This document shows positions 1 through 12,186 of a stretch of DNA of 64,000 bases, piece after piece. Numbering within the stretch: position 1 is the stretch's first letter; each line of letters begins with the position of its first letter. Both the position numbers and the translations under genes were made by a program. The notes under the pieces were generated by a model. The model was given only the letters and a program-made list of their open reading frames with translations. It did no database searches and was not told the origin of the DNA. The stretch is taken from assembly GCF_001638985.1 (NCBI RefSeq), contig NW_017265156.1:496001-560000 (forward strand), written 5' to 3'. This DNA comes from Phycomyces blakesleeanus NRRL 1555(-). Taxonomy: Eukaryota; Mucoromycota; Mucoromycetes; Mucorales; Phycomycetaceae.

Positions 1-317
1 GGTTGAATGGCACCAATACATGTTGAGCAGATAAGGGCGATAATGACCATGATCTTGTCCATAGTTGTTGAATATTTGAATATAGCCCATATTTGGACCG
101 CAGGTTCCTTGACCTTCTTTTTCTTTTTCTTCTTGCCAGATTCATCGAGCTCCTCAGATTCTTTAGAGTCTGCTGCGGGTTTTATTTCAGAAAGGGCTTC
201 GAATTCGTGAAGATCGGTTTTTTCGTCCATTTCAATTGAAGTAATCTGGGTGATAACTTCACCCTTGAAGGTTCGACTTGTAGATGTTGACCGTCGACTT
301 TCGTCTGAAGCTGCCAT
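1..317 (-). CDS. ABCB-type ABC transporter, copy A (N-terminal part only)
   Basis: The gene runs off the left edge; only the first 105 or so codons are visible, starting at the ATG complementary to 315-317. The peptide begins [20 protein letters not shown], carries an acidic/lysine-rich cytoplasmic segment with a [11 protein letters not shown] block and enters the first membrane helix (the DKIMVIIALICSTCIGAIQP region) before the window ends. It aligns residue for residue with the start of copy B at 10021, which fixes the start codon and shows that copy A is the closest relative of B. By family knowledge the full protein should be a TMD-NBD-TMD-NBD exporter of about 1320 residues. Whether the rest is intact cannot be seen. 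Confidence 0.85.
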   Translation of the reverse strand, partial: MAASDESRRSTSTSRTFKGEVITQITSIEMDEKTDLHEFEALSEIKPAADSKESEELDESGKKKKKKKVKEPAVQIWAIFKYSTTMDKIMVIIALICSTCIGAIQ

Positions 318-814
318 TGTTTGAAACAGATATGAACAGCTGTAGATGAGTTAATTGAGTGTGTTTATATTGTTATTATTATCCTTTAAAAGAAAAGAAG
401 AGGTAGTGGATCTGACAAACAGTAAAGAGTAAATATAAATAAATATAAATATTTTATAAATTTGTGCGAATCGACTGGGTATTTATATGATTTTGTTCCT
501 AGCAGAACTTGTATTTGGGACCTGATATTCTGACCAATCATAATGAATACCGAAATATTTAGAGAGACCAAAAAAAATAACCCATAAATCTCTTTTTTCT
601 TTTATTCTCTTTTTTTTTGGCGGACGGGCCCAGGCTTGTTGGTTGTGAGACAAAGGTTATTCTTGAGTAAATTTAATGGATATGAACTTCTTATAGCACA
701 CCTACATACCCCATCCCTGTTTCACATACCACTTGTATAAAACCTATGATACACGTAACACATATCCCATTTATAAATTATTTCCAAAGATGAAAAGTAA
801 TAATAAAGTCTCAC

Positions 815-2435
815 ACCTCACTGAGATTTGTTCAAGTTCAGCTTAAAAAATGGCTTGAGGTTTTAAACGGCTCTACTTTCTTTATAGGGAACATGGACGA
901 CGAACAAAGATACTCCAACCTAGGTTGCCAAGTGTAAAGGTTATTGGAGGTGCAAGTAAAAAAAAATTATTATGTTTCAAAAATTTTGTAAATTTCGGCT
1001 GCTTCAACATTCAAACATCTAACCTTTTTGTTAAATGCTTAGATACTGAGTTTTCTATTCTTCAGATTTATTACAGCCAATCATTATTGTAAACCACCGC
1101 TAAATCAAAAATCAAGCATTAAAAGCCGTTGAAACCCCTGTTATGTATTATTTAAATGAATATACATTTTTGCCCTGATTGCTGACGGTTACTACAGAAA
1201 TATAATCATATCTAATAGAATTTTTCTTTAATTTAGCGAGAGTAATACTAACAGCGGTTTGGTATATTCAATTTATTATATCTATAAGAGCATAATTAAA
1301 AAAGATGTCTATCAACTACAAATTTTGGCATGTCACTTAGAATATGCTTTGATACTGCAAAAAAAAAATCAATGAACTCTATCCAATAAAGTACTCTTTT
1401 TTCTAGTTCTCTGCGAACTTTCACTAATGTCAGACCTTTGTAGCAACTAATATTAAGGTAAGTTACTCGAAAAATACTTTTTTTCTTTTTTGTAATACAT
1501 CATTTCGTACGCTCTGATCTGCATTTTACAGTATTAAAATTAAGATTTAATATTCCCTCCAATAGAAACGACTGTAGCGCTAACAGCTTCTATATCTGAA
1601 ATAAAAGGCAGTGGTGTGATTTGTACTTGATTTCTAGGAATTTGAAGTAAAAATTCGGACCTTTTCAGGTTTCTCTCAGACACAACTATTTTAACTCCAG
1701 GCGTTTTTTAAATGTGTTCACCTTGTCATTTTTTCCTAGATTAGTGTTTCAATTCTCAATTTTTTTATTCACTTTTCTCTATGTCGGTTATCTATAAATT
1801 TGCATACCAACCACTTGGACCTCTTTTGTCGGTTTATTTTTTACCATTTACTTCATTTTACTAACCGAAAATTAAGCTTTTGGTAAGATTTGCTAACTTT
1901 TTACCAAACTTCTGTTCACATCATACTAAGTGGTTTTTATATATTTTTAAACAAGGTTTCTTTTGACCACAACAAGCTAATCAAAAGAAATAAGTTGATT
2001 GACGTTATCCATATTGCCTATTTTTGTTTCACCTCTACCGTTAACCTTTTCTGGCCATGGCAATAAAGAAGCATTTCTAGATATACAAAACAAATAAACT
2101 CTGAAGGACATTGAAATAAGCTACAAAAATAATCTACTAAAGCCAATTATTTTTCCAGTTATTATAATAAACTCAAATCAGTTTATTTATCATAAGTATT
2201 AATGTAATGTTCTTAAATGAAAAAAAAATCGACGAAGGAGATTAAAGTGGTTGCTATAGAAATTTATAGATAGCCGACATAGAGAAAAGTGAATAAAAAT
2301 AATCGAGAATTGATAAATTCTGACATTTAAGCGTAGTGTTTCTGAAGTTAAAAATGACAAAGTCTGAAATAAAGTTGAAGGTCCGCGTTTTTTTTTGAAA
2401 GGGTCCAAAAACCAAGTAAAAATATTGTACAACCC
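815..2435. other. About 1.6 kb segment present upstream of copy A but absent from copy B flank
   Basis: Sequence similarity between the two flanks stops near 810 (matching about 10510) and resumes near 2435 (matching about 10520). The intervening AT-rich DNA has no long open frame and I see no clear terminal inverted repeats or target duplication. It could be an insertion in A or a deletion in B. Confidence 0.5.
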
Positions 2436-3423
2436 GGTCTTTCTCGGCCATTTTGAAGCGCGTCCTTCTTGGGATATTGGCTTCACGTGTATTCCCTATC
2501 CTAATAGCAGAGGTAAAGGGCACTTTTTGAAGGTTGTTCAAGAAATGTTTTTTTTTAAACCATTCTCACTATCCAGGGTGCCGAAAATTCCGGCTTTTTA
2601 ACCAATACAAATGCTTCAAACATAAAATATACAAATATAAAAAAAGTCTATCAGACAGATAGGTTTGGATTGGTAACACCAGCTACGAAATAACCAAGAG
2701 ATCGTATGTAGAGAGATGAACTTTCATCCATATTTAGATGATTTATATATATACATGCTTATGTGTGTATTATATACTTCATCACAAATCAGTTTGTTGC
2801 GCAATAAGCAGAGATAACGAAGTAACATCTATATAGATAGAATAAATCTTAGCTTCATATATCCAAAAGCTTGTTATACAGGTAGTTTAATTTCTATTAA
2901 TACAAAGTAGAAAATACTTTCAGGAATTATAGAAAGTGTAGATAGAGTGAATAGTAGTACACTGACTGTATCATAAAGAGAGTACCATCAGATCAGATCC
3001 AAGGCTCAGCATTTTTCTTATAACAGATCACCTTTTTCTTTTACATTCTTTTATATTCTTTCCTTTTTAGAGAAGTAAAAAAAGAAAAGAAAAGGCAAAG
3101 ATTTTTTGGATTTATAGCCTTTTTTTTGCAAGAAATAATAATACCAGATATACTTCCTATGTTAGGGGATCAATATATATATACATCTTTTTAAAATATG
3201 CTGTGGCCCATAAAGGTTTGCGTATACATGTGTGCTAACGAGTATAAACTCCCTGTCGTTGATCTTTGCAAATTCATTCTGTGAAAAATGAAATAATTCG
3301 CTCGTTCAACTCAAATTCAATATCATTCAGTGTGATGTGTCATTTTTTCTTTTCTAGTTACTCAAATCATATTATCATTCCATAATTGGACAGCAAGTTT
3401 ACAGTATGATACACACGGTCATA

Positions 3424-3431
3424 TCCGCCGA
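3424..3431 (+). promoter_or_regulatory. TCCGCCGA motif upstream of ABC copy A
   Basis: A GC-rich octamer followed by GGTGCTCTCAC inside a block conserved with copy B (11566-11573, followed by AGCGCTCTCAC). The same octamer recurs four times upstream of copy C. Possible transcription-factor site; the function is inferred only from conservation and recurrence. Confidence 0.4.
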
Positions 3432-4020
3432 GGTGCTCTCACAAACCGGCAAACCACTATCCACGAGCTGTAAATAAGTGACGAATATATATATATATAT
3501 ATATATATATCAGTTAAGAAACCCTTGGCTTACTTGGAATACTTGGTCTACTGTACTCCATTAATAACATATTATAATAAACTACAATTTTGAATCGAAT
3601 GTTAACAAACATAGTGATGTTATTATGTGTATTAGTATATGAAACTACCCAGGAAAATAGCAGGGCAACAATAACAATAACAATAATGGTAATGGTAATG
3701 GTAATGGTAACAATTAAACCAATTATAAATCTACAAGAAAAGAAGGATATAAAGATTATTTGTAGATGTATGGCTCATCCTTCATCAACACCAAAAGAAC
3801 AATGGCTTATACACTTGACCGAATATCTGATGTAAAAATGTGTGCTACGTTGTTAAGATATTAGTTACAACTAAATAGGTTTAAATGAATAATTTTGACA
3901 TAAAGTCTTTATAAACTGGTACGATCATGTCAATCATACCAGTATAGTAAAAGTATCTCTACAATACTTAAGTTCTTCCTACGTAAAATGTTTCTGAGAT
4001 ATGGCTAGATCAATTTACTA

Positions 4021-4230
4021 TTATCTATAATCAAGGAATAGTTTTTGCTTTGTAGGATGCCCGACAAGTCGGGAATCTGGCTTGCGCAACGAAGCGGGAT
4101 ACATAAGCATCAATTTCTGGGATACTTTGATTGAATGCATATCATTAACCTGTGTGGCCAACTTCTGTGTATCCAAATAGATAGGCGAACCTTCACGTAT
4201 ATAGAATCTCGTTTTTGAGCTACTCTTCAT
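4021..4230 (-). other. Small open frame conserved between duplicated flanks (gene relic or unrecognised exon)
   Basis: A 69-codon open frame beginning MKSSSKTRFYIREGS has a relative at 12127-12345 (MESSSKTSFYASEYL). The first 26 or so residues align well, but later residues of the two copies align only if one shifts frame, so at least one copy is decayed if it was ever coding. I do not recognise the product. The strongest nucleotide conservation spans a palindrome at 4060-4073, so the block may be regulatory rather than coding. Confidence 0.3.
4060..4073. promoter_or_regulatory. Palindrome CCCGACAAGTCGGG
   Basis: A perfect 14-bp inverted repeat (6-bp arms, AA centre) in otherwise AT-rich DNA. 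The core CCGACAAGTCGG is preserved at 12175-12186 in the B flank. Its CCG-N6-CGG geometry resembles binding sites of fungal Zn2Cys6 regulators; this is inference. Confidence 0.4.
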
Positions 4231-4414
4231 TTAAGGACAAAAGAAGGGCCGTGTTTTTGTGTTTAAAAGTTACTGATTTACTTAATATATATAAATAAAG
4301 ACCTTTGGCTAATCAAACGCTTAAAGTTGTACAAAGCAATATCTAAATAAAGGTTTTATCTTGAAAATTTCAACTTTTATCAATGTTTCTATAGAAAGAT
4401 TACTTCTTAGAATA

Positions 4415-4548
4415 TGCTGTTCACCAGCGTGCGAGGGAATTATCGAGGGAATTGACAAATATATCCATTTGGAATCGAATAAATTACTATGAAAAGTAAT
4501 TTTTCTTTCAATTCCCTCGATAATTCTCTCGTACGCTGGTAAACAGCA
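4415..4548. repeat. MITE-like inverted repeat (about 41-bp arms)
   Basis: Left arm 4415-4455 and right arm 4508-4548 are reverse complements with only a few mismatches (both contain the reading GAATTATCGAGGGAATTGA on their respective strands), separated by a 52-bp AT-rich spacer. No coding capacity for a transposase. The block is missing from the equivalent position on the B side. The form fits a short non-autonomous DNA element or a hairpin; no clear target-site duplication was identified. Confidence 0.6.
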
Positions 4549-4639
4549 CAATACGCAATTCTATATTAATAAAGTACTCCAAGAGCACCTTTAACCTTTA
4601 ACCATTCAAGCTAAAACACGACTTTAATTTCTGGAAACA

Positions 4640-5918
4640 TAAATTGATTTTGATTGGCTGTGACATTGATTGTCGGAAACACTGTAAAACAAGGAGCAAG
4701 TAATCGTGTCTGGATCAAATTGATCGAACAAAACTAGTCATTATTAAGTCTATCTTAAGAGCTCTATATTGAATGATGGACCCACAAACAGGCAAGTATA
4801 AATATATGCAATTGTTACATGAAGTCTCTAGATATGTGCCTAATTGTATTATAAACAAGTACCCTCATGTTATAGTTATAAACCCTGACTAATTCTGGTA
4901 CATACCAAGTCATATATTGCGAACAAAAGGCCAATGTAATAACTAACTAGAGTCAGGGTGCATTTAAAAGTAAAAGCTAACCAATATTTCCTATGTGATG
5001 TGATATACACAACTATAAGCTCAGTTCATCCTCCTGTTTTATACATATTGGACGTTATGCTACACAGCGTATTACAACATTGCATGAAAAGAAAAGCAAA
5101 ATGCATCTATAGCGCTACACTTAAACTTTAATATGACAATCCAAATCAAGAAAATGTAGCTGATATAAAACTATCAACAGTTTGTCTGGTAAAAGCAGGG
5201 AAGAGTTTTGAGATTTAAACTAATAACGAGTTAAATAACATTAACTTTGACAAAATGAATGTTACCTACTAAGGACCAGCTAATATTGTATTATTTGAAG
5301 TGTAATTGAGAAAATACAAAGAGAAGAAAAAATAGGAGAGAGCGGGTGTTATTGAATTCACTTTAGCTTATAAGGTTTCTTATGAGCAACAGTAACTGCA
5401 ATAATAGATGTCAATTTGTTTTAAGGTAAGTCAAAGTATGTCTCTAAAATATGAATTTTAGTTACATGATCAAGCATTATATTATACATCGCAGCTTGGC
5501 CAGCTATAATAGCAAGCCTTTTCTATCCCTTCAATATCTCACAATGTATAGTAATAAAACCACGAATAAAGACTTTTATTCAATTCTTGTCTAATAATTT
5601 AGGATAATTGTATAATGTATACCTCAGTTTGTTTATAGACTCTTGCGTATATATACACCATTAATATATAGTTAACTAAAAGGTTTGGCTTTTCATATTC
5701 TATTTGCTTTAAATTTAAATGGTTCAAAATGTATTCAGAGACTGTGTAGTATAGTGTGAAAATTGTATTTTATCGCTTTTTATTAATGAGCGGTTTATTA
5801 AATAAATTATTGTACAGAAGAAGTAAGTATACAAGATATTAAAGGTAGATTATACGGATATTCTGAAATATAGTAGTTAAGAGGTGGTAAAGTGTTATTC
5901 TAGTTTAAATGGTCTAAT
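4640..5918. repeat. Duplicated downstream flank of ABC copy B (pairs with 14640-15771)
   Basis: Non-coding. Recognisable paired blocks include 4740-4850 with 14660-14770, 5230-5440 with 15290-15490 and 5740-5918 with 15600-15771. The last 150 bases before the stop codon side are highly similar, consistent with a shared 3' UTR. No gene seen. Confidence 0.75.
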
Positions 5919-8900
5919 TTAGTTGGCATTCAGAGACTGCTGGTGGACTAAACTACTGTAAGCACCATTCAACTTAAGTAATTCCCAATGAGTGCCTTGC
6001 TCAGCAATGCGACCATCCTTTACAACACAAATATGATCGGCTCCTTGGATAGTAGACAGACGATGGGCAATAGTAATTGTAGTACGGCCACCCTCTTCCA
6101 AGATATTATCGATAGCTGCTTGTACCAGCTTCTCTGACTCGGAATCCAGAGCAGAAGTAGCCTCATCCAAAAGTAGTACTCGAGGTTTACGGATCAAGGC
6201 ACGGGCAATTGCAATACGTTGCTTTTGGCCACCGGATAACTGAGATCCCTTGTCGCCAACACGAGTGTCATAACCTTGTGGTAAGCTGGTAATAAATGTG
6301 TGGATATTGGCAGCACGACAAGCGTCTTCAACCATATCTTGACTAATAGTCTTGTCTTCATCAACACCAAAACGGATGTTTTCACCAATAGTCATATCAA
6401 ACAAAACTGGTTCCTGACCAACCAAGGACATATGGCTACGAAGGTTACCGAGCGAGTAATTTTTCACATTGTTGTCATCGAGACGGACGGCACCAGTGAT
6501 AGGGTCATACCAGCGCTGGAGCATACCAATAGTAGTAGACTTGCCACATCCAGAAGCACCAACAAGAGCAATAGTATGGCCGGCCTTTCCTTTAAGATTG
6601 AATTCACCGTTGAAGATGGCGATATCAGGGCGAGCGGGGTAACGGAAAGTGATATCTTCGAAAGCAACATCGCCAGCAATTTGAGAAGATGAAGGCTCGA
6701 TACCTTCAAGTTCAGGGTCGATTGATGGAACACGATCAAGAACTTCAAAGGCGGCAATAGCAGAGTACTTGGCTTTGGCGAATGTGGAAGTAAAAGTACT
6801 TCCGCGACCAACACCCTGAGCAGTAATCATGATACCCATCATAGTAGTGAACATTTGCTGGAAGTTGATTCTACCATCGGCAATCAAGCGCATACCGGCA
6901 TAGAAAGCTACAGCATTAGTGTAAAGAGTGATACCCTGCTGAAGACCGTAACCGACGGAGGATGTAACAGCCTTGCGTTGGGCGAGCTTGTGAGGGTGGT
7001 CGGTAGCCTTGAAATACCTATCTTCAAAGTGCACTTGTTTGTTGAGAGCAGCAACTGTGCGGATTTCTTTGATAGCTTCACCAGCGACTTCACCACTTTG
7101 TTCATTGGCTTTCTTAGTTTTGTCTTCAAATCCACGATGAATTCTTGCTTCATAAGAGGTTGCGGTAATAATAAAAGGAGCCATGCAGCAAATGATCAAA
7201 GTCAGAAGCCAACTTTGCGAGAAGGCAATAGCAAGACCTATTGTTTTATATATATATATAAAGTATTAGTAATTTATTCATCAAAGATTGCATAGTAAAA
7301 CTTACCAGTAATAGCAGTAACAATAATTTGAGTAATATCACCCCATGTTTTGGTAACCATTTCGTTTACGTTCTTGGAGTCAATGGCCAGTTTGGAAGTC
7401 AGTGCACCGAGACTATGTTCTGGCTCATCATAAAAACCAATCTCTTGGCGCATAAAGGCGTCGAAAATCTGACCACGGAAACGCTTAGTAAAGCGCTCAC
7501 CGGCAACTTCAAAAGAAATAATCTGGAAAGAGAAACCAGCAAAGGCGGCAAAACCAAGAACGAGGAACAAAAAGGCATACAGATTGGCACCTTGGAAAGG
7601 TCCAGGGGCAATTTTGTCGGTTTCAAATGAAAGAATATTAGTAACACGAGAGAAAATGAGAGCGAAGCAAGGAAAAACTGCACCAGCAATTGCAGCTCCA
7701 CCGACACCAGTAAGCAACAAGTGCCACTCAGGTTTCATCATTTGAATAACTCTTCTGACAGGAGCAGATTGCTTCTTGGCAGCCTTCTTGGTTTCCTTTT
7801 GCTTGCGGAGTTTGACTTCAAAGGCATCGATCGAAATGTTGGTGCTGATCTTGGAGAGAGAGTTGGATGGAATCTTTTCCAAAGTAGCCCTGAATTCTTG
7901 TTGGTTTGCTTGTTCTTTCTTTAATTCCATGGTTTCTTGCTTCAAAAGTTCTTCGTCGTCAATCTCTTCTTCAACATGTCCAATTTGAGTGGTAGCGATT
8001 TGCTGCTTGGCAACGAGTCCAGCGTAAACACCATTGAGGGCGAGCAACTCATTGTGAGTACCTTGTTCAACGAGGTCACCTTTATCCATGACAACAATCA
8101 AGTCAGCTCTACGAATGGTAGAGAGACGATGGGCAATAACGATGGTTGTACGATCGGCAGCTGCGGCATCTAATGCTTTCTGGACCAGACGTTCAGATTG
8201 GGTATCAAGAGCAGAGGTGGCCTAAAAGAAAAAAGAAAGAAATTATAAGTATAATAATAAATATCAATAATATGTGTTACTTACTTCATCCAGTAGTAAG
8301 ATCGAGGGGTTCTTGATAATAGCACGGGCAATAGCAACACGCTGCTTCTGACCACCGGAAAGCATACCACCATGCTCACCAACAAGAGTGTTGTAGCCTT
8401 CAGGTAATTCAGAGATAAAAGAGTGACAGTTTGCTTTCTTGCATGCTTCGATCATCTCCTCCTTGGGGACATCGCGGAATGCGCCCATAAGCAAGTTCTG
8501 GCGAATAGTCATGTTAAACAATACAGGCTCCTGACTGACGACACCAATCTGTGTGCGTAACCACGCGACGTTGTAAGACTTGAGATCCTCGCCATCAAGC
8601 AGAACCTGACCATCAATTGGATCATAAAAGCGCTGGAGAAGCTGGACACTTGTGGACTTTCCGGATCCAGAAGGACCGACAAAGGCAACAGTCTGACCTG
8701 GACGGATTTTGAGGTTGAGATTCTTGAGGATGGGTACATCAGGACGGGTGGGGTAAGTGAATTTAACGTTGCGGAACTCGATATCTCCAGTAATCTTGGC
8801 TGGTTGGCTGCCTAAGGAAGAGTCGGGATCGATTTCAGGAACACGTTCAATGGTTTGATAGACTTTATAAGCAGCACCGCAGGCACTGGATACAGCAGAC

Positions 8901-10021
8901 AGATTTGGTGGCAGCTGCAAAAGGGCCATGGCACCCATAATCATGGCAAAAAAGACAACAAGGACGGTAGGACCATTGAGCTTTCCTTGGATAACAAGCT
9001 GGCCACCATACCAGAAAGAGAGAGAATATGTAGCAAAGAGAGTAAACATAAAAGCACCAAGGCCAAGACCGAGGATCATGCCACGCTTGATACCGGTTTG
9101 CTTTGCTTTTTCGAGCTTAATACTGTAGAGTTCAGAGAAACGGGACTGGAGAGAGAAGGAATAGACAGTGCGGATACCAGAGAATACTTGTTCGGCAACA
9201 GAACCAGCTTCAGCATAGGAGGTCTGGGTCTTGAGTGTATATTTTGTGATAAATATACCCATTACTGCACCCACACCAGCCATGAAAGGCAATGTAGCCA
9301 ACATGACAACAGCAAGATGCCATCCTTTGATGAAAGCGACGATGAATCCGGTGACAAACTGGGAGATAGCGGTCACGAAAAGGCCGAATTTTTCAGAAAT
9401 ACCGTCTTGGATCAATTGGGTGTCTGTGGCCAGACGAGTGTTGAGAGAACCATCTTCAGCCTTGTCGAACCAGGACATGTCTTGACGGAGGATTGCGTGG
9501 ACATACATTTGACGAATTCGGCGGGCCTGGTTCTCGCCACTTAGAACCCAGAAAGTATTTCCGACGTAGGCGGCAATCATAACACCAGTTCCCATGTACA
9601 CAAAGACAAGAATCAATCCCATGGTTTTATCCAATAGTGTTTCGGGATGAGCCAGGGCAGTTTGAAGCTCTGTCAAGAACTTTCCAAGGATGATTACAGA
9701 AATTGGCTGAATGGCACCAATACAGATTGAGCAGATGATGGCGATAATGACCATGAACTTGTCCATAGGTGTCGAGTATTTGAACATAGCCCATAGCTTG
9801 ACTGAAGGTTCCTTAACCTTCTTTTTCTTTTTCTTCTTTCCAGATTCATCGAGTTCCTCAGATTCTTCAGTATTTACTGCAGGTTTTATTTCAGCAAGAG
9901 CTTCTAATTCGTGGATATTGGCTTTTTCGTCTATTTCGACCGAAGTGATTTCGGTGATAACTTCACCCTTGACGGTTCGACCCGTCGATGTTGACCGTCG
10001 ACTTTCGTCTGAAGCTGTCAT
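5919..10021 (-). CDS. Full-size ABCB (P-glycoprotein-like) ABC transporter, copy B
   Basis: Three exons: 10021-8285, 8221-7306 and 7237-5919, with GT-AG introns in consistent phase, giving 1323 residues, the usual length for a full ABCB exporter. Order: charged N-tail, TMD1, NBD1 (Walker [10 protein letters not shown] about 449-457, signature LSGGQKQR about 554, Walker B LLLDE followed by ATSALD across intron 1), linker with [11 protein letters not shown]2, NBD2 (Walker [10 protein letters not shown] about 1111-1119, signature LSGGQKQR about 1218, [12 protein letters not shown]-loop IAHRLST). Both ATP sites keep their catalytic residues, so it should be an active ATP-driven exporter. The substrate (xenobiotic, lipid or peptide) cannot be deduced. 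It is the middle member of a tandem array; NBD1 and intron 1 are almost identical to copy C while the N-terminus is closer to copy A. The start is supported by alignment with copy A. Confidence 0.95.
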
Positions 10022-11565
10022 TGTTTGTAGCAGATATGAGCAGCTGTAGACAGATTACTTGAGTGTGATGGTAAGACTATAATCTTTTAAAGTGAAAAAA
10101 AAGAGTAGCTGATCCGACAAGCAGTAAAATGTAAATATTTATAAAAATGAGGTTTTTACAAATTTGTGCGAATCGACTGGGTATTTATAAGATTTTGTTC
10201 ACGGCAGAATTTGTATTTGGAACCTGATATTTTGACCAATCATAACGAATACCGAAATATTTAGACCGACGAAACAAAATAACCCATTTATCTTTTTTTT
10301 TTTTTTTTTCTAAGCGGACTAGTCTTGGCTTGTTGGTGGTAAGACAAAGATTATTCTTAAATAAGCCAAGTGACTATGAATTTTTTGCACCACACCTACA
10401 AAGCTCTCCTTCTTCGCGCACAACTGATATATAGAACCAATTATACAGGTAACATTTATCCCATTTATGAATTTATTTCCAAAGGCGAAAGGTAACAATA
10501 CAACTCAGTCTTGTTTGGCGGTTGTAAGGCGTGTTCTTCTTTGGATATAGGGTTCACGTGTATTCAATATCCGAGTCCCAAAGATAAAAGAACACTTTTT
10601 GGATGATGCTCAACAAATGTATACTCTATTTTTTTTTGAATCATTCTTGTTATTCAAGAAGCCGATAATGCCCGTAGTATAATCATTGTGGTTGATTCAA
10701 ACGCAAAATACAAGAGATTTTTAAAAAAAGAAAAGTCTGCCAAAAAGATGGTTTTGGACTGGTAGCACAGACTAAAAAAAGAACCAAGAGATCGTATATT
10801 GAGAGATAGATTTACGTCCATATTTAGATGATTTGTATATATATATTACTTTATTAAAAATTCACTATCAGCTATATAGGTATGTGAATGTATATAGATT
10901 TTAATCACAAATCAGTTTGTCGCGCAGTAAGAAAAAGAAAAAGAAAAGAAAAGAAGTAGAGCAAAATATATGTAAAAGGAGTAAGCCTTGAGTTTTAAAG
11001 GTATATGCTTGTTATACAAGTGGTTTGATTACTATTGGCTTGAGGTGGAAGATGTATCCAGGAATCATATAAAGAAAGTGTAGATAGAGTGAATAGTAGT
11101 ACACAGACTGCGTTATAAAGAGACAACCATCAGATCAAGCTTTTAGGGGAATATCTGGAGATCAGACCCACGGCTCAGCATTTTTCTTATCTATTCTTTT
11201 ATATTCTTTTTTTTTTCCTTAAATATACATATATAATATCTAGACTTACATTATTCTGTTGTACGTAATGATACCAAAGATACTACCTATATAAGGAGGA
11301 TCAAATAGATACGTCTTCAATGCTTCTATAGCCAACGAATGGCTTGCGTATGTGTGTGTGTGTGTGTGTGTACGCTGACGAGTATTAATTCCCAAACATC
11401 GATCTGTGTAAATTTGTTCTTTCTGAGAAACGGAATCATTCGTCTGTTCAACTTAAATTCAATATTATTCAGTGTGTTTTGTCGTCTTTTCATTTATGGT
11501 CATACAAAACATACCTTTACCCCCTAATAAGTCATTAAGGTCAGAGCATGTTACACACGGTCACG

Positions 11566-11573
11566 TCCGCCGA
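11566..11573 (+). promoter_or_regulatory. TCCGCCGA motif upstream of ABC copy B
   Basis: Same octamer as at 3424 and in the copy C cluster, about 1.55 kb upstream of the copy B start, in a conserved block ending GCGCTCTCAC. Candidate regulatory site. Confidence 0.4.
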
Positions 11574-12174
11574 AGCGCTCTCACAGAGAGAAAGGCCATT
11601 ATCCACGAGCTATAGATCGGTGACGAGTATATATATAACCGTCAAGAAACCCTTGGATTATTTGGAACACTTGGACACTTTTTTGACATTACTGACACTC
11701 TTATTGTATGCTAAATTACTGAAATCAAATTATATGCTGTGTATTAGTATACAAAAATATCCAAGAATAATAAAAAAAATAGCAAAATGATAAGGCTAAT
11801 GATAATGATAATGATAATGGTAACAAGTAGTCTAATTATAAACCTACTAGAAAAAGAATAACACGAATGTCCTTTGAAGAGCTATGGTCCATTCTTGATA
11901 TACCTCAAAAGAATGATATTTCATACATCTCACTGCAGATCTGATGTAGAAATAGATACTACAGTATTGAAAGACTAGTTGCAATTTGCAGTTAAATAGG
12001 TTCAATTGAGTAATTTTGACGTAAAGACTTTGTGAATTGACTTGATTATGACAGTAAAGTAATACCATATTTACATTCAAGTCCTTACTATGTAAGAGGT
12101 ATCTGGAATACGACTAGATCAATCAATTATAATCGACAATCAAAAAATAAATGGCTTTTGTTTTTCTGGGATGC

Positions 12175-12186
12175 CCGACAAGTCGG
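12175..12186. promoter_or_regulatory. Palindrome CCGACAAGTCGG upstream of ABC copy B
   Basis: Counterpart of the palindrome at 4060-4073; the outer base pair has changed but the 12-bp core is kept, about 2.15 kb upstream of the copy B start codon. Candidate CCG-N6-CGG factor site. Confidence 0.4.

Larger units (their letters stand above)
318..4300. repeat. Duplicated upstream flank of ABC copy A (pairs with 10022-12390)
   Basis: No convincing gene. Blocks match, in order, the region upstream of copy B: 318-560 with 10022-10265, 600-810 with 10300-10510, 2435-3100 with 10520-11170, 3400-3530 with 11540-11660, and 3850-4250 with 11990-12370. The stretch from about 815 to 2435 has no counterpart in the B flank. 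An (AT)n run sits at about 3486-3511 and short GGTAAT repeats at 3687-3710. The alignment was made by eye, so block edges are approximate. Confidence 0.75.

Noticed and set aside
11339..11790. Two small plus-strand frames upstream of ABC copy B
   Set aside because: They start in (GT)n or shared non-coding flank and are not conserved in the copy A flank.
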